Source: Bartonella sp. WD16.2 (GTDB taxonomy: Bacteria; Pseudomonadota; Alphaproteobacteria; Rhizobiales; Rhizobiaceae). From it: a stretch of 64,000 nt of DNA. The notes under the pieces are model-generated. The model saw nothing but the letters and a program-made list of their open reading frames with translations, searched no databases and was not told the DNA's origin. The stretch is from positions 1,635,501 through 1,699,500 of the forward strand of contig NZ_CP019781.1 in NCBI RefSeq assembly GCF_002022505.1, written 5' to 3'. Below, piece by piece: positions 31,465-45,400 of this stretch (positions within the stretch are counted from its first letter, which is position 1; every line of letters starts with the position of its first letter). Position numbers and translations under genes: made by a program.

Positions 31465-32859
31465 TTAATCAGTGGGACAAAGAGAATGAAAAAATGACAC
31501 AATAATCTTTGCTAATTTTTCAGCTACTTGTTGTTTACTCATACATGGCCATTGTTCAACAGTTTCTCTACTAACCAGACAAATTTTGTTTGTATCTCCA
31601 CCCATTACACTTGTTCCATCAGTATGAGGAGAAACATCGTTTACAAGAATGAAATCTGCTCCTTTTTGAACACATTTTTTTTGTGCGTTCACAATAATGT
31701 CACATGTTTCAGCAGCAAAACCAATCACAAGTGGGGGGCGGTTTGAGGCGTGACCGATAGTTGCCAAAATATCAGGGTTTTCGACCATATGCAAAAATGG
31801 TGGGATTTTGTTGTTTTCCTTTTTGATTTTTTGTAAAAATTGTGTTTGACTACGCCAATCACAAACAGCAGCAACAAAAATAGCACCATCAGCAGGCAAT
31901 GCAGTTTGAACAGCTTCTAACATTTGACAAGCCGTTTCCACGTGAATGGTTTTTACGTTTTGTGGATCAGGAATATCAACAGGTCCGCAAATAAGTGTTA
32001 CTGTAGCTCCCAAGTGTTCTAAAACTGTTGCAATTGCATGACCTTGCTTGCCTGAGGAGCGATTGGCAAGATAACGTATCGGGTCAATTGGTTCGTACGT
32101 GGGGCCAGAAGTAACAATGAAATGACGACCAGAAAGAGGTTTTTCTTGTTCCCTCAAAAGAGTTTCTACTGAGGCTACAATGGTTAAGGGTTCGCTCATA
32201 CGTCCATAACCTATTTCATTTCGTTCAGCCATTTTACCACTTTCTGGTCCTACTATATGAACTCCATCGGCGTGCAATTGTGCGACATTACGTACAGTTG
32301 CAGGATGAGCCCACATAGCTGGATTCATAGCTGGCGCAATCAAAAGTGGACAACGTGCTGCTAAAAGCACACAACCAGTCAAATCATCTGCTATGCCAAC
32401 AGCCATTTTTGCAATACGATCGGCAGTAGCTGGTGCTAAAATAATTAAATCAGCACTACGTGCTAGCCGAATATGGCTAATATCATGATCTTTTTCACGT
32501 GAAAATAAATCGCTATATACAGCGCCACCATTCAGAGCTTCAGCTGCTAAAGGGGTAATAAATTTTTGAGCCGCTTTTGTCATAATAATGTTCAAATGCG
32601 CTCCACGTTCTTGTAAACGACGAATCAAATCAAGCGCTTTATAGGCAGCAATTCCACCACCGATAATGAGAAGCACAGATTTTGATTGCAATGATTGCAT
32701 TTCAATAGCACTTGCTTGTAATAATGGCGTGGATAATGTGGTGGGATTACTTAACAAACGACGCGCTTCTTCTTCCATAGAAACACCATTTTGTGCTGCT
32801 CGTGTACGCAACATTGCTTTGGCTTCAGGTGAAAGATTACGGATAGTAATACTGGCCAT
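31465..32859 (-). CDS. coaBC: CoaBC with an N-terminal ribbon-helix-helix domain
   Basis: Bifunctional coenzyme A enzyme: CoaB couples cysteine to phosphopantothenate and CoaC decarboxylates the product. CoaC spans about residues 60-225, with the catalytic histidine in SHIRLAR (129) and substrate motif PAMNPAMW (176-183). CoaB follows, with TSGPTYEPIDPIRYLANRSSGK. The substrate-flap cysteine of E. coli Dfp has no equivalent (SGKMAERNEIGYGRM). Unusually, residues 1-37 (MASITIRNLSPEAKAMLRTR, then SMEEEARRLL) are a FitA-like ribbon-helix-helix antitoxin fold in the same frame. The start is at 32859. An internal Met at residue 54 would give CoaBC alone. It is the last gene of the ubiE-ubiB-coaBC group. 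Confidence 0.92.
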   Translation of the reverse strand: MASITIRNLSPEAKAMLRTRAAQNGVSMEEEARRLLSNPTTLSTPLLQASAIEMQSLQSKSVLLIIGGGIAAYKALDLIRRLQERGAHLNIIMTKAAQKFITPLAAEALNGGAVYSDLFSREKDHDISHIRLARSADLIILAPATADRIAKMAVGIADDLTGCVLLAARCPLLIAPAMNPAMWAHPATVRNVAQLHADGVHIVGPESGKMAERNEIGYGRMSEPLTIVASVETLLREQEKPLSGRHFIVTSGPTYEPIDPIRYLANRSSGKQGHAIATVLEHLGATVTLICGPVDIPDPQNVKTIHVETACQMLEAVQTALPADGAIFVAAVCDWRSQTQFLQKIKKENNKIPPFLHMVENPDILATIGHASNRPPLVIGFAAETCDIIVNAQKKCVQKGADFILVNDVSPHTDGTSVMGGDTNKICLVSRETVEQWPCMSKQQVAEKLAKIIVSFFHSLCPTD

Positions 32860-32922
32860 AAAATGCTTTCAAAGGAATAAAGTGATTTCAATGATTTCAT
32901 AAACTTTATTCTTTTTAGCATA

Positions 32923-34518
32923 TTAAGTAAATGAGAAAAAATGAAAAAGAAAAAAGGCTAGAATAATGAGACAAAGAGTTGTGATAAATAAATTATAACG
33001 GCTATAATGGTGGTTACGATTTTGTTCGAAAACAAACTGCTTAAAGGTGGGAGGGGAAAGATACAGTCCTGTTTTTGTTATTTTGCTGAGATTTTCTTCT
33101 ATACGCTGAAGGTTTTTCACTAATTTTGGTGTTTGACGTGCCAGCGAAAACAGCGCTTGTGCTCCCTCATTAAAATCTTGGATAAGTCCCATAGGTCCTA
33201 AATTTTTGCCAATCCATTCTTTAACAACTGGTTCAGAGGCTTTCCACATATTAAAAGCTGGGTCCAATGTGCGAGCTACACCTTCTACAACAATCATAGT
33301 TTTTTGCAGCAGCAAAAGTTCAGGTCGAGTTTTCATGTCAAATAATTCAGTAACTTCAAACAAAAGTGTGAGTAATTTGGCCATGGAAATGCTTTGTGCT
33401 GATTGTCCGTGAATAGGTTCACCAATAGCTCGGTTGGCTTGAGCAAAACTTTCAATACTGTGATGAGGTGGTACATATCCTGCTTCAAAATGAGCACGTG
33501 CCACCCGATAGTAATCTCGAGTAATAAAACCATAAAGAATTTCAGCGAGGAAATATTTTTCTTTTTTACTAAGCCGCCCTGTAATTCCTAAATCAACTGC
33601 AACAATACATCCTTGTTGATCTACAAATAAATTACCAGGATGCATATCAGCATGAAAGAAACCATCCCGTAGTGTGTGGCGAAGGAAAGATTGAATAAGC
33701 GTAGTTGCTAGATTTTTCAAATTAAAACCTGCTTCTTTAAGTGCTGGAATATTAGACATTTTTATGCCATCAATCCATTCCATCGTTAAAACATCGCGTC
33801 CTGTTCTTTCCCAATCAACTAAAGGTACCCGAAAACCTACATCATTTTGAATATTTTCAGCCATTTCTGATAGGGCAGCTGCTTCTAAGCGTAGATCCAT
33901 TTCAATACGAGTAGTTTGTGCCAAAGTTTCAACAACACGAACAGGGCGTAAACGTCGAGAAGCGGGAATATAACGCTCTTGCAGACGGGCAATAAGGTAG
34001 AAACTTTTAAGATCTTTAGCAAAACGAGTTCTAATATTAGGGCGAATAACTTTAACGGCACATTTTTTTTTATGACCTGTTTCATCATAATATTCAGCTG
34101 GATGAACTTGAGCAACAGAAGCAGCAGCAATAGGTGGGCAAAAGTCTATGAATAAATCATTCATGGGACGACCTAGCGAACTTTCAATTTGGGCAATAGC
34201 TGCAGTACAAGGAAATGTTTGGACACAGTCTTGTAACTGTGCCAAATCTTTAGCAATATCACGCCCTACAATGTCAGGTCGGGTGGCAAGAAATTGACCA
34301 AGCTTAATATAAGAGGGACCAAGCTTATTAATGGCGTGTGACATATTTTCAGATCGGTGCTTCTTTTTTGTTTTACGCCGTGCTAAAATTCTTGCTATAT
34401 GGTGACATGTCGCCAGAGGACCATGAAGACCGTCTCTGGGAAGAGCACTAAGGACACCTTCACGCGCTAAAATCCATCCTGCACGCATAAGTTGAAAATA
34501 AGCAGAAATTTGTACCAT
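32923..34518 (-). CDS. ubiB: ubiquinone biosynthesis protein UbiB (ABC1/ADCK family)
   Basis: A 531-residue atypical kinase-like ATPase required for ubiquinone synthesis at the inner membrane. The family-specific KxGQ motif is KLGPSYIKLGQFLATRPD at residues 65-82; further on are AVKVIRPNIR, HADMHPGNLF and the metal-binding VDLGITGRL. Two hydrophobic segments at the extreme C terminus anchor it in the membrane. It starts three bases after ubiE ends, so the two are co-translated. Confidence 0.95.
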   Translation of the reverse strand: MVQISAYFQLMRAGWILAREGVLSALPRDGLHGPLATCHHIARILARRKTKKKHRSENMSHAINKLGPSYIKLGQFLATRPDIVGRDIAKDLAQLQDCVQTFPCTAAIAQIESSLGRPMNDLFIDFCPPIAAASVAQVHPAEYYDETGHKKKCAVKVIRPNIRTRFAKDLKSFYLIARLQERYIPASRRLRPVRVVETLAQTTRIEMDLRLEAAALSEMAENIQNDVGFRVPLVDWERTGRDVLTMEWIDGIKMSNIPALKEAGFNLKNLATTLIQSFLRHTLRDGFFHADMHPGNLFVDQQGCIVAVDLGITGRLSKKEKYFLAEILYGFITRDYYRVARAHFEAGYVPPHHSIESFAQANRAIGEPIHGQSAQSISMAKLLTLLFEVTELFDMKTRPELLLLQKTMIVVEGVARTLDPAFNMWKASEPVVKEWIGKNLGPMGLIQDFNEGAQALFSLARQTPKLVKNLQRIEENLSKITKTGLYLSPPTFKQFVFEQNRNHHYSRYNLFITTLCLIILAFFLFHFFSFT

Positions 34519-34521
34519 TTT

Positions 34522-35304
34522 TCAGATTTTCCAGCCTGAATGTAATGCTGCAATAGCACCGGTGAGATTGCGATAAGATACTCGCGAGAAACCTGCACGA
34601 CTAATCATATGGGCAAAATCATCTTGTTTGGGAAATTTACGAATGGATTCAACCAAATAACGGTAAGCGTCGCCATCACCGGTAATGAATTGACCAAGTT
34701 GGGGAATGGCATGAAAAGACCAAAGGTCATAAACTTTATCAAGAAGAGGCATTTCGACATTTGAAAACTCTAAACATAAAAAACGCCCACCCGGTTTTAA
34801 AACACGAAAAGCTTGTTTAAGAGCTTTATCAATATGTGGCACATTGCGAATTCCAAAAGCAATGGTATAAGCATCAAAACTTTGATCCTCAAAGGGAAGA
34901 TCTTCTGCATTGGCTTCAATAAAATCAATAAAAGGAGCAAGACCATTTTTATGCGCACGCTCTTTACCAATGTTGAGCATCGAATTATTAATATCAAGTA
35001 CTGTAGCGTGAACTTGTTTGCGTGAAGCATTGAGAATACGAAAAGCAATATCACCGGTACCACCAGCTACATCAAGAATTTTCCAACCAGGAATCGGTGG
35101 CGGAGAGAGCCATGCAACCATGGAATTTTTCCACACACGGTGCAGTCCAAGAGACATAATGTCATTCATTTTGTCATAGTTTGTCGCGACAGAATGAAAT
35201 ACATTATCGACCATAGACTGTTTTTGCATTTCATCAACTTTTGTGAAACCAAAAGAATATTCCATGCCACCGTCAGCCCCTACACGTTTCATTTCAGCTG
35301 CCAT
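34522..35304 (-). CDS. ubiE: ubiquinone/menaquinone biosynthesis C-methyltransferase UbiE
   Basis: A 260-residue class I methyltransferase making the C-methylation of the quinone ring. SAM motif I is [13 protein letters not shown] at residues 76-88; the family signatures [17 protein letters not shown] and [24 protein letters not shown] are both present. It is the first gene of ubiE-ubiB-coaBC and is preceded by 116 bases after gyrB on the same strand. Confidence 0.95.
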   Translation of the reverse strand: MAAEMKRVGADGGMEYSFGFTKVDEMQKQSMVDNVFHSVATNYDKMNDIMSLGLHRVWKNSMVAWLSPPPIPGWKILDVAGGTGDIAFRILNASRKQVHATVLDINNSMLNIGKERAHKNGLAPFIDFIEANAEDLPFEDQSFDAYTIAFGIRNVPHIDKALKQAFRVLKPGGRFLCLEFSNVEMPLLDKVYDLWSFHAIPQLGQFITGDGDAYRYLVESIRKFPKQDDFAHMISRAGFSRVSYRNLTGAIAALHSGWKI

Positions 35305-35420
35305 ATGTGACGACCTTTCTTATTTTTCTTTTATTGTAAATGAAGAATAGAGAAAATTCTCACATACAAAAAAGTAATACGCAAAACTATGGTGCTTAAG
35401 CTAAAAACAAAAAAGTACTT

Positions 35421-38508
<3,088 letters not shown>

Positions 38509-40041
38509 TTAACCAATAGTTGTTAATTTTTCATTGTTTAATCGATAGGAAATGGCTTCTGCAAGATGATGACGTGAAAGTTGATCTGCTTCATCAAGAT
38601 CAGCGATAGTGCGTGCAACTTTGAGGATACGGTGATAAGCGCGTGCAGAAAAGCACATTTTTTCACTAATATTCTGTAGTAATGTGGTCGCACTTTGATC
38701 TGGAATAGCAATTTGTTCAATAATTTTGCCAGGGCAATCACCGTTGGTGCGAATATGACCAAGGTTCAATTTTGCAAAACGTTTGGCTTGAATAGCACGA
38801 GTTCGCGCAACGCGTTTTGCAACATCACAGCTTTTTTCAGACTGTTCTGATTGCATGAGATCCGTAGCTGTTAGGGCAGGCACACAAATACGTAAGTCAA
38901 TTCGATCGAGTAGAGGGTTAGAAATACGAGCTTGATAATCGCTCTGACAGCGTGGGCCTTTAGCACAAACATGGCCTTCTTCGCCTGCCATGCCACATCG
39001 ACAAGGATTCATTGCAGCAATAAGCTGGATGCGAGCGGGATAACTGATATGGTGATTAGCTCGGGCAATAATACATTCTCCACTTTCTAAGGGTTGACGA
39101 AGAGAATCAAGGACTTGTGGAGAAAATTCAGGCAATTCATCGAGAAATAAAACGCCATTATGTGCAAGTGTTACTTCTCCTGGTTTTCCTTTGAGTCCAC
39201 CACCAATTATTGCTGCCATGGAAGCAGAATGATGAGGAGAGCGAAAGGGACGATGATGTGAAATGGTATTATGTACTGTTTCTCCGGTAATAGAGGCAAT
39301 CAAACAAACATCTAAAAGCTCATGGCTATCAAGAGGCGGTAAAATAGACGGTAAGCATTGAGCTAACATAGATTTTCCTGCGCCAGGAGGACCTACAAAT
39401 AAAAGGTTATGCCGTCCAGCTGCGCATACTTCTAAAGCACGTTTGGCGGCTTTTTGTCCTTTTATCTCACAAAGATCTGGTAATTCAGTTTGGATTGTGT
39501 ATTGGCGTGGTTGTGGACGCTTTAAGATTTGTGTTCCTTTAAAGTGGTTAACAATAGCAAGAAGTGTATCAGGCGCGAGAATATCCATATCTGCATTTGC
39601 CCATGCAGCTTCAGGTCCGCATTTGTAGGGACAAATTAACCCTTTATTAAGTGATAAAGCTGTCATTGCAGTTGGTAAAACGCCGTTGACAGCAGTAATA
39701 GATCCATCCAGTGATAATTCTCCTAAAATGATGTAATTTTGTGCTATTTTAGGGGGAAGAAGCCCCATAGCGAGCATTAAGCCTATTGCAATAGGTAGAT
39801 CATAATGTGAACCTTCTTTAGGTAAATCAGCTGGTGCAAGATTAATCGTAACTCGTTTGTTAGGCATGGAAAGTCCACAAGCATGCAGAGCTGCTTGCAC
39901 ACGTTCACGGCTTTCTGCAATAGCTTTATCTGCCAATCCAACAATAGCCATTCCTATTCTACCAGGGGCAATCATAACTTGCACATCAACAGGGATTGCT
40001 TCTAAGCCACGAAAAGCAACTGTTGTAACGCGCGCAACCAT
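38509..40041 (-). CDS. comM: ComM/YifB family Mg-chelatase-like AAA+ ATPase
   Basis: A 510-residue protein with an N-terminal Lon-protease-like domain and a magnesium-chelatase-type AAA+ core. Walker A is VGPPGAGKSMLAQ, Walker B VLFLDELPEF, with a zinc-like cysteine cluster between CRCGMAGEEGHVC and CQSDYQ. In Vibrio, ComM is a branch-migration helicase that helps integrate DNA during transformation. The frame is open to 40101, but the ATG at 40041 (MVARVTTVAF) with AAGGGGA upstream gives the family length; the longer version adds 20 unrelated residues. Confidence 0.92.
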   Translation of the reverse strand: MVARVTTVAFRGLEAIPVDVQVMIAPGRIGMAIVGLADKAIAESRERVQAALHACGLSMPNKRVTINLAPADLPKEGSHYDLPIAIGLMLAMGLLPPKIAQNYIILGELSLDGSITAVNGVLPTAMTALSLNKGLICPYKCGPEAAWANADMDILAPDTLLAIVNHFKGTQILKRPQPRQYTIQTELPDLCEIKGQKAAKRALEVCAAGRHNLLFVGPPGAGKSMLAQCLPSILPPLDSHELLDVCLIASITGETVHNTISHHRPFRSPHHSASMAAIIGGGLKGKPGEVTLAHNGVLFLDELPEFSPQVLDSLRQPLESGECIIARANHHISYPARIQLIAAMNPCRCGMAGEEGHVCAKGPRCQSDYQARISNPLLDRIDLRICVPALTATDLMQSEQSEKSCDVAKRVARTRAIQAKRFAKLNLGHIRTNGDCPGKIIEQIAIPDQSATTLLQNISEKMCFSARAYHRILKVARTIADLDEADQLSRHHLAEAISYRLNNEKLTTIG

Positions 40042-40445
40042 AAATTTATTTTCCCCTTTTTTGATTGTAGAAAAACAATCATATCTGCACATGAAAATCA
40101 AGCAGGGTTTGTGTATGGTGTTTTATGGAGAAATTTATATATACAAATTTTATGGGTGTAGTTACAAATGTGATGATTTACATAAATTTTACTATGATAA
40201 CATTATGGCTCAGGATATTATAAGATGAGCTAATAAGGATATTTAAAAAAAGAAAAAGGAGATTATTTGTTTTTATAATATCAGAGGCTTATAAACATAG
40301 GAAAATGATATGATATCACCATAAAATATTATTTGATGTGATCAAATGCATGAAGAATTTAAAAAACAGACATATTTATTTTCTTTTTAGATGTTATGTA
40401 TAAAAAACACACTATAAAATATTTATTTTAAGAGTATCTGATTTG
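40042..40445. other. divergent intergenic region between comM and tamA
   Basis: About 400 AT-rich bases between the diverging comM and tamA. It should hold both promoters. No open frame, hairpin or former gene could be recognised; in particular no trace of gshB, which I looked for because it can neighbour comM. Confidence 0.45.
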
Positions 40446-42410
40446 GTGATATGTCAGAAAAAGGTTTTGTTGAAATTAAAAACTATACGCAGCATATCTA
40501 TAAGCTTATGTTTAGTTTTTGCTTTTCCGCAATCGCTTGCAGCATTTGAGCTTTTTGGCATTCATTTGTGGGGTAAAAAAAAGCCAAATCTCTCTTCAGA
40601 TGATATCAATGATACGGAAAAATTTTATCAAGTTGAAGTTATTGTACCACCAGGTGCGCCGCAAGTGGGGGCTCAAATAGTTAAAGACGTATCTTCTCTT
40701 GTTGCTGATCAGGATAAGGCAATTTCCAGCTCTTCTGGTTTATTGGCTAAAGCCCGTTCGAATTATCAGGCCATTCTTTCTGCTTTTTATGCTGACGGAC
40801 GTTACGGGGGCGTCATTAGTATTAAAATTAATGGGTTGGAAGTTTCTGATTTGTCTCCTATGACTCAATTGCCAACTCAATCTACCATTGTTATTACAGT
40901 TGATGCTGGGCCACAGTATGTTTTTAGTGCTGCAGGTATCACAGAAGCTGCCCCATTTATAAAACATAAAAAAGGTTCAATGCCTTCAATTGAAGAGTTA
41001 GGTTATAAGGTTGGGGCTGTTGCAAAATCTGAAACTATTTTTAAGGCGGAACGATGGGTAATTGAGGGGTGGCGTCGACATGGACATGCTAAAGTTAACA
41101 TTGTGAGTCGTGATGTGGTTGCTGACCACGCTACGCATCTCATTGATGCGCAGATTGTAACTAATCCTGGGCAAAAAACTTATTATGGTTCTTTAAGTGT
41201 GCGCAATGTGAGTGAACAACCGCGCATGGATTCAGAATATGTTAAATGGATAACAGCATTAAATCCAGGTCAGCAATATGATTCTGATGCATTAGCTAAA
41301 GCTAATAAACGGCTTACGCGGCTTGATGTCTTTCGCGCTGTTAATATACAAGAGGCTGATGCAATTAACCCTGATGGAAGTTTACCTCTGACGCTTGTTT
41401 TAGAAGAACGTAAACCACGACGTTTTGGCGTTGGTGGTAGCTATTCAACATTGGATGGTGCTGGCTTTGAAGCTTATTGGATGCATAACAATCTTTTTGG
41501 TCGTGCAGAACGCCTTAAAATTGAAACTAAGATAAGCGGTATTGGCGATCATAAAACGAAATCTTATAATCCAAAGAATTTTAATTATCTTTTTGGAACA
41601 ACATTAACCAAGCCTGGTATAATCACTCCTGATACAGACTTTGAAGCAGAATTAAAAATGCAACGAGATAGCTTAAATAATTACACAACGCAAGCTATCA
41701 AAGGAAAGTTTGGTCTTACCCATATTTTTAATGATAATTTATCGGGGCAGTTTGCTATGGTAGCTTCTGATGGTCATTCGCGTGATGATTATCTTGGAAG
41801 CGGTAATTTTACGATGGTTGGGTTACAGAATGGTTTGATTTATGATAGTCGTGATAATAAATTCAATGCGACAAAAGGTTTGTATGGTGAAACGGTAGTT
41901 GAACCATTGTATGAAGCGCATGCTAATGATTTTGTGACGAAAATAACAATAGAAGGTCGTTCTTATTGGGTAATTGATGAACAGGATCGTTTTGTTTTTG
42001 CAACACGAACGAAACTTGGTACAATTATTGGGAGCGATAAGACGAAGTTGCCTTCAGATATGCTTTTTTTTGCTGGTGGTGGAGGGTCTGTTCGTGGTTA
42101 TGCTTATCACAATATTGGCATAAAGGCAAAAAATGACACTATTATTGGTGGACGTGCACTTGTTGAAGGTTCAGCTGAATTACGTCTTTCTATTAATAAT
42201 GTAATAGGATTGGTCAGTTTTATAGATGGCGGTCTTGTAAAAGCAAGGGCACATTTTGATTTTTCGCAAGATATTAAATGGGGAGTAGGCATTGGAGGGC
42301 GTTACATGACAGGTCTTGGTCCTTTACGATTTGATTTGGCCTGGCCTCTTAAACGGGAGAAAGGTGATCCACGTGTAGGTTTTTATGTAGGTATAGGGCA
42401 AGCATTCTAA
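40446..42410 (+). CDS. tamA: outer membrane translocation and assembly protein TamA
   Basis: An Omp85-superfamily protein that, with TamB, inserts outer membrane proteins and may help phospholipid transport. A signal peptide (about residues 15-35, ending SLAAFELFG) is followed by POTRA-like repeats and a C-terminal beta barrel (surface-antigen domain) with FDLAWPLKREKGD and a terminal aromatic residue (IGQAF). The start is uncertain: TTG at 40443, GTG at 40446, or TTG at about 40470, the last preceded by AAAAAGG and starting nearer the signal peptide. The stop overlaps the tamB ATG by one base (TAATG). Confidence 0.9.
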   Translation: MICQKKVLLKLKTIRSISISLCLVFAFPQSLAAFELFGIHLWGKKKPNLSSDDINDTEKFYQVEVIVPPGAPQVGAQIVKDVSSLVADQDKAISSSSGLLAKARSNYQAILSAFYADGRYGGVISIKINGLEVSDLSPMTQLPTQSTIVITVDAGPQYVFSAAGITEAAPFIKHKKGSMPSIEELGYKVGAVAKSETIFKAERWVIEGWRRHGHAKVNIVSRDVVADHATHLIDAQIVTNPGQKTYYGSLSVRNVSEQPRMDSEYVKWITALNPGQQYDSDALAKANKRLTRLDVFRAVNIQEADAINPDGSLPLTLVLEERKPRRFGVGGSYSTLDGAGFEAYWMHNNLFGRAERLKIETKISGIGDHKTKSYNPKNFNYLFGTTLTKPGIITPDTDFEAELKMQRDSLNNYTTQAIKGKFGLTHIFNDNLSGQFAMVASDGHSRDDYLGSGNFTMVGLQNGLIYDSRDNKFNATKGLYGETVVEPLYEAHANDFVTKITIEGRSYWVIDEQDRFVFATRTKLGTIIGSDKTKLPSDMLFFAGGGGSVRGYAYHNIGIKAKNDTIIGGRALVEGSAELRLSINNVIGLVSFIDGGLVKARAHFDFSQDIKWGVGIGGRYMTGLGPLRFDLAWPLKREKGDPRVGFYVGIGQAF

Positions 42411-45400
42411 TGAAAAAAATATTGTATTTTTTGGCTGTCTTATTTGGATTTTCTTTTCTTGTAATAAGCTTTTTTGTTTTTGTACAGAAAGATGATTCAC
42501 TTTTTAAAAACATAATAGGAGGTGAACGTTCATGGTTTATTTCTTTTATTGAACATAAACTTTCAACGCCTAATCGTCAAATTCGTTTGCATAATATACA
42601 AGGAATATTATCGTCTGAAGCATCGATTGACGCCATTACAGTAAGTGATCATAAAGGTGTTTGGCTTACGATTACCAATGCAAAAATGAATTGGAATCGT
42701 TTAGTGCTGTTAAGGGGGCGTATTAAAATTAACGAACTTTTGGTAGGGCATGTTACGTTTTTACGCAAACCATACAATTCTACATCTGTTTCTTTTTTGG
42801 AAGCTGGTCAGTTTTCCATACCCAAATTACCTTTGTCTATTTCTGTCAATGCGTTTAAGGCTGAACATGTGACCTTTGGACAAGACTTTTTTGGTCTTGC
42901 TTCTGATATATCATTAGAAGGACATTTAGCTTTAGCTAATGATGCTATTGATGCCGATGTAAAGGCTCATCGTTTAAATGCATCAGGTTATTTTTCTATT
43001 TTAACCAAGATATCCAAAAAAAGTCGTACAGCTCAAATTGATATTATCGCTAACGAGCCACAAAATGGTATATTGGCTAATGTTTTTAACATTGAAAAAC
43101 ACCCTGCATTAAATTTTGTCATTAAAGGTAATGGCACTTTTGATGACTTGGTTGTCGCACTTCAGGTAGAAGTTGATCGTCAGCCTATTTTAAATGGCAA
43201 TGTTGTTCTTGCAAGAGTTTTAGATGGTCATAACCTTTCTGCACAGTTGGCAGGTGCAATTGGCCTTTTAATACCTTCTCAGTATCGTAGCTTTTTTGAA
43301 TCTAATGTAACATTAGGAATAGAGGCGGTGATAACAAAGGAGGGTACTACACGTCTTGATCATATAGTTGTTCAGGGTGAAGCAATTAATGTTGTAGCCA
43401 ATGCTGAGATAACAGCCGATGGATTTTTGCGGCGTCTTTTTGTTGATGGCAACATAGGTTTTGATCAAGCAAATGAATCTGCTCATTTATTACCGTTAGA
43501 AGGTCAAGCACGTGTGAATAATTTGACTTTAACCATTGATTATGGTCGCCAAGATCAACAAGCTTGGAAAGGACGGCTTATTGTACATCATTTGAGCAAT
43601 GAAAATATTCGTATTCGTGATGCAGTTTTTGATATGGGAGGTGTGAGCGAAAATCTGGACGATCCGGCTTCCCGTCATGTTGGTATTCAGGTTAATGGTA
43701 CTCTTCAAGGGATTGTAAATACTAAGGATGCATTTGAGGATGGTTTAGATCGGGCGATTCATTTCCATATAGATACAGATATTGTCTCTGGAAAACCGAT
43801 ATTAGTTCATGATTTTAGCATTGTGGCTCAAGGTTTTTCTGTTTGGTTAAAGGGAGAAGTGAATCATTTTATTTTTAAAGGGGATCTTGGTTTAAAAGCA
43901 CAAACATTAACCCCTCTGGGTATATTAATTGGGCGACCAATGTCTGGCAACGCAGATATTAAAGCCAAAGGTACCATGAGTTTACTTGGTAGCGCTTTTG
44001 ATCTTGAATTGTCAGGAGCTGTTGATAATGTGCTGATAGGTACTAAGGTTGTCGATTCTTTATTAAAAGGCAGGTTTGTCCTTTTAGGTAATATTGTTCG
44101 AAATACGACGGGCTTAATTTTACATCATTTACGGTTGAAAAATGACTATGCCAGTGTAACGGCTAATGGTCATCTTTCAAGTGTGAGTGCTGAGATGGAT
44201 TTTTATGCTCAAGTATCTGACCTTGCCATGTTGGATCCAAGGATGGAGGGTGCGATCACTATAAAGGGTGCTGCTAGAGGGCATAATAGTCTTATAATGG
44301 TTAGTACGCACGCTGATATTGAGGCACTTTTTATGGGTAAAAAACTCCAAAATACAATATTAAATGTCAATGTATTGGTGGATAATACATCAGTTTCTTC
44401 TAATATAACTGGCTTTATAGAAGGTAAAGGGATTTTTGCTCAACAACCATTGCAATTGTCTGCTTCTTTTAAAAATTTTAACCATATTTGGAAGCTTCAG
44501 GATATCGATATTGAAGGAGCATCTACAAAAATAACAGGTAGTCTTTTTCAAACGTCTGAAGGTTTTATAAAGGGAACCTTGGATATTGATGTTGATGATA
44601 TCTCAACGTTTTCCGCGTTGTTTTCGCAGAAAGGTAGCGGAAAAGTAAAAGGAAAATTTGTTTTTGATGAACACAATGGTAAGCAAAAAACTAATCTGCA
44701 AATCAAGAGTGATCATTTAATATTTGCAAAAAATGAAATCAAAAAATTAGCAATACAGGCTGATATATTCAATCCTTTCAATGTGATGCAATTTAAAGGT
44801 TTTGTTAATGCAGAGCGTGTTCAGACATCATTTATGGTGGCCGATCGTTTAAAATTTCGCGCTAATGGTAACAGTGAGCGGACGGTTTTTAATGTTCAGG
44901 CGGTATTACCTAACAATACAAATACACAGTTTTCTGGTCGTGTGATTACAGCAGGACTATCGACCGGTGAGAAAAAATCCAGTTCGACGCTATGGATATA
45001 AGATACTCTAATTTTCATACAAAATTATTCACTCCAGCAACAATTATTTTTGATGAGAATGGGGTAACAATAAGTGAATTAGGATTTATTGTCGATCAAG
45101 GTAAGGTCGTACTTAATGGTACTTTTCAAGATGTTTTCAATTTGCATCTCACTATGAGTGCTGTTCCTGTAGCTTTAGCTAATCTGTGGAAACCAAATCT
45201 TGGGGCTGTTGGTACTTTGTCAGGGCAAGTTATGATTCATGGCCGCTTTGAAGATCCTAATGTAACCTATGATATAAAAGGTTATGAGCTGACAATTGCG
45301 GCCCTTCAAGAGAGAAAAATAAAACCTTTTATGCTTTCTGCTAGTGGTAAAGTGATAAATAAAACTTTTACTTTGGATGCGAATTTAGCTGGAGAAGGGT

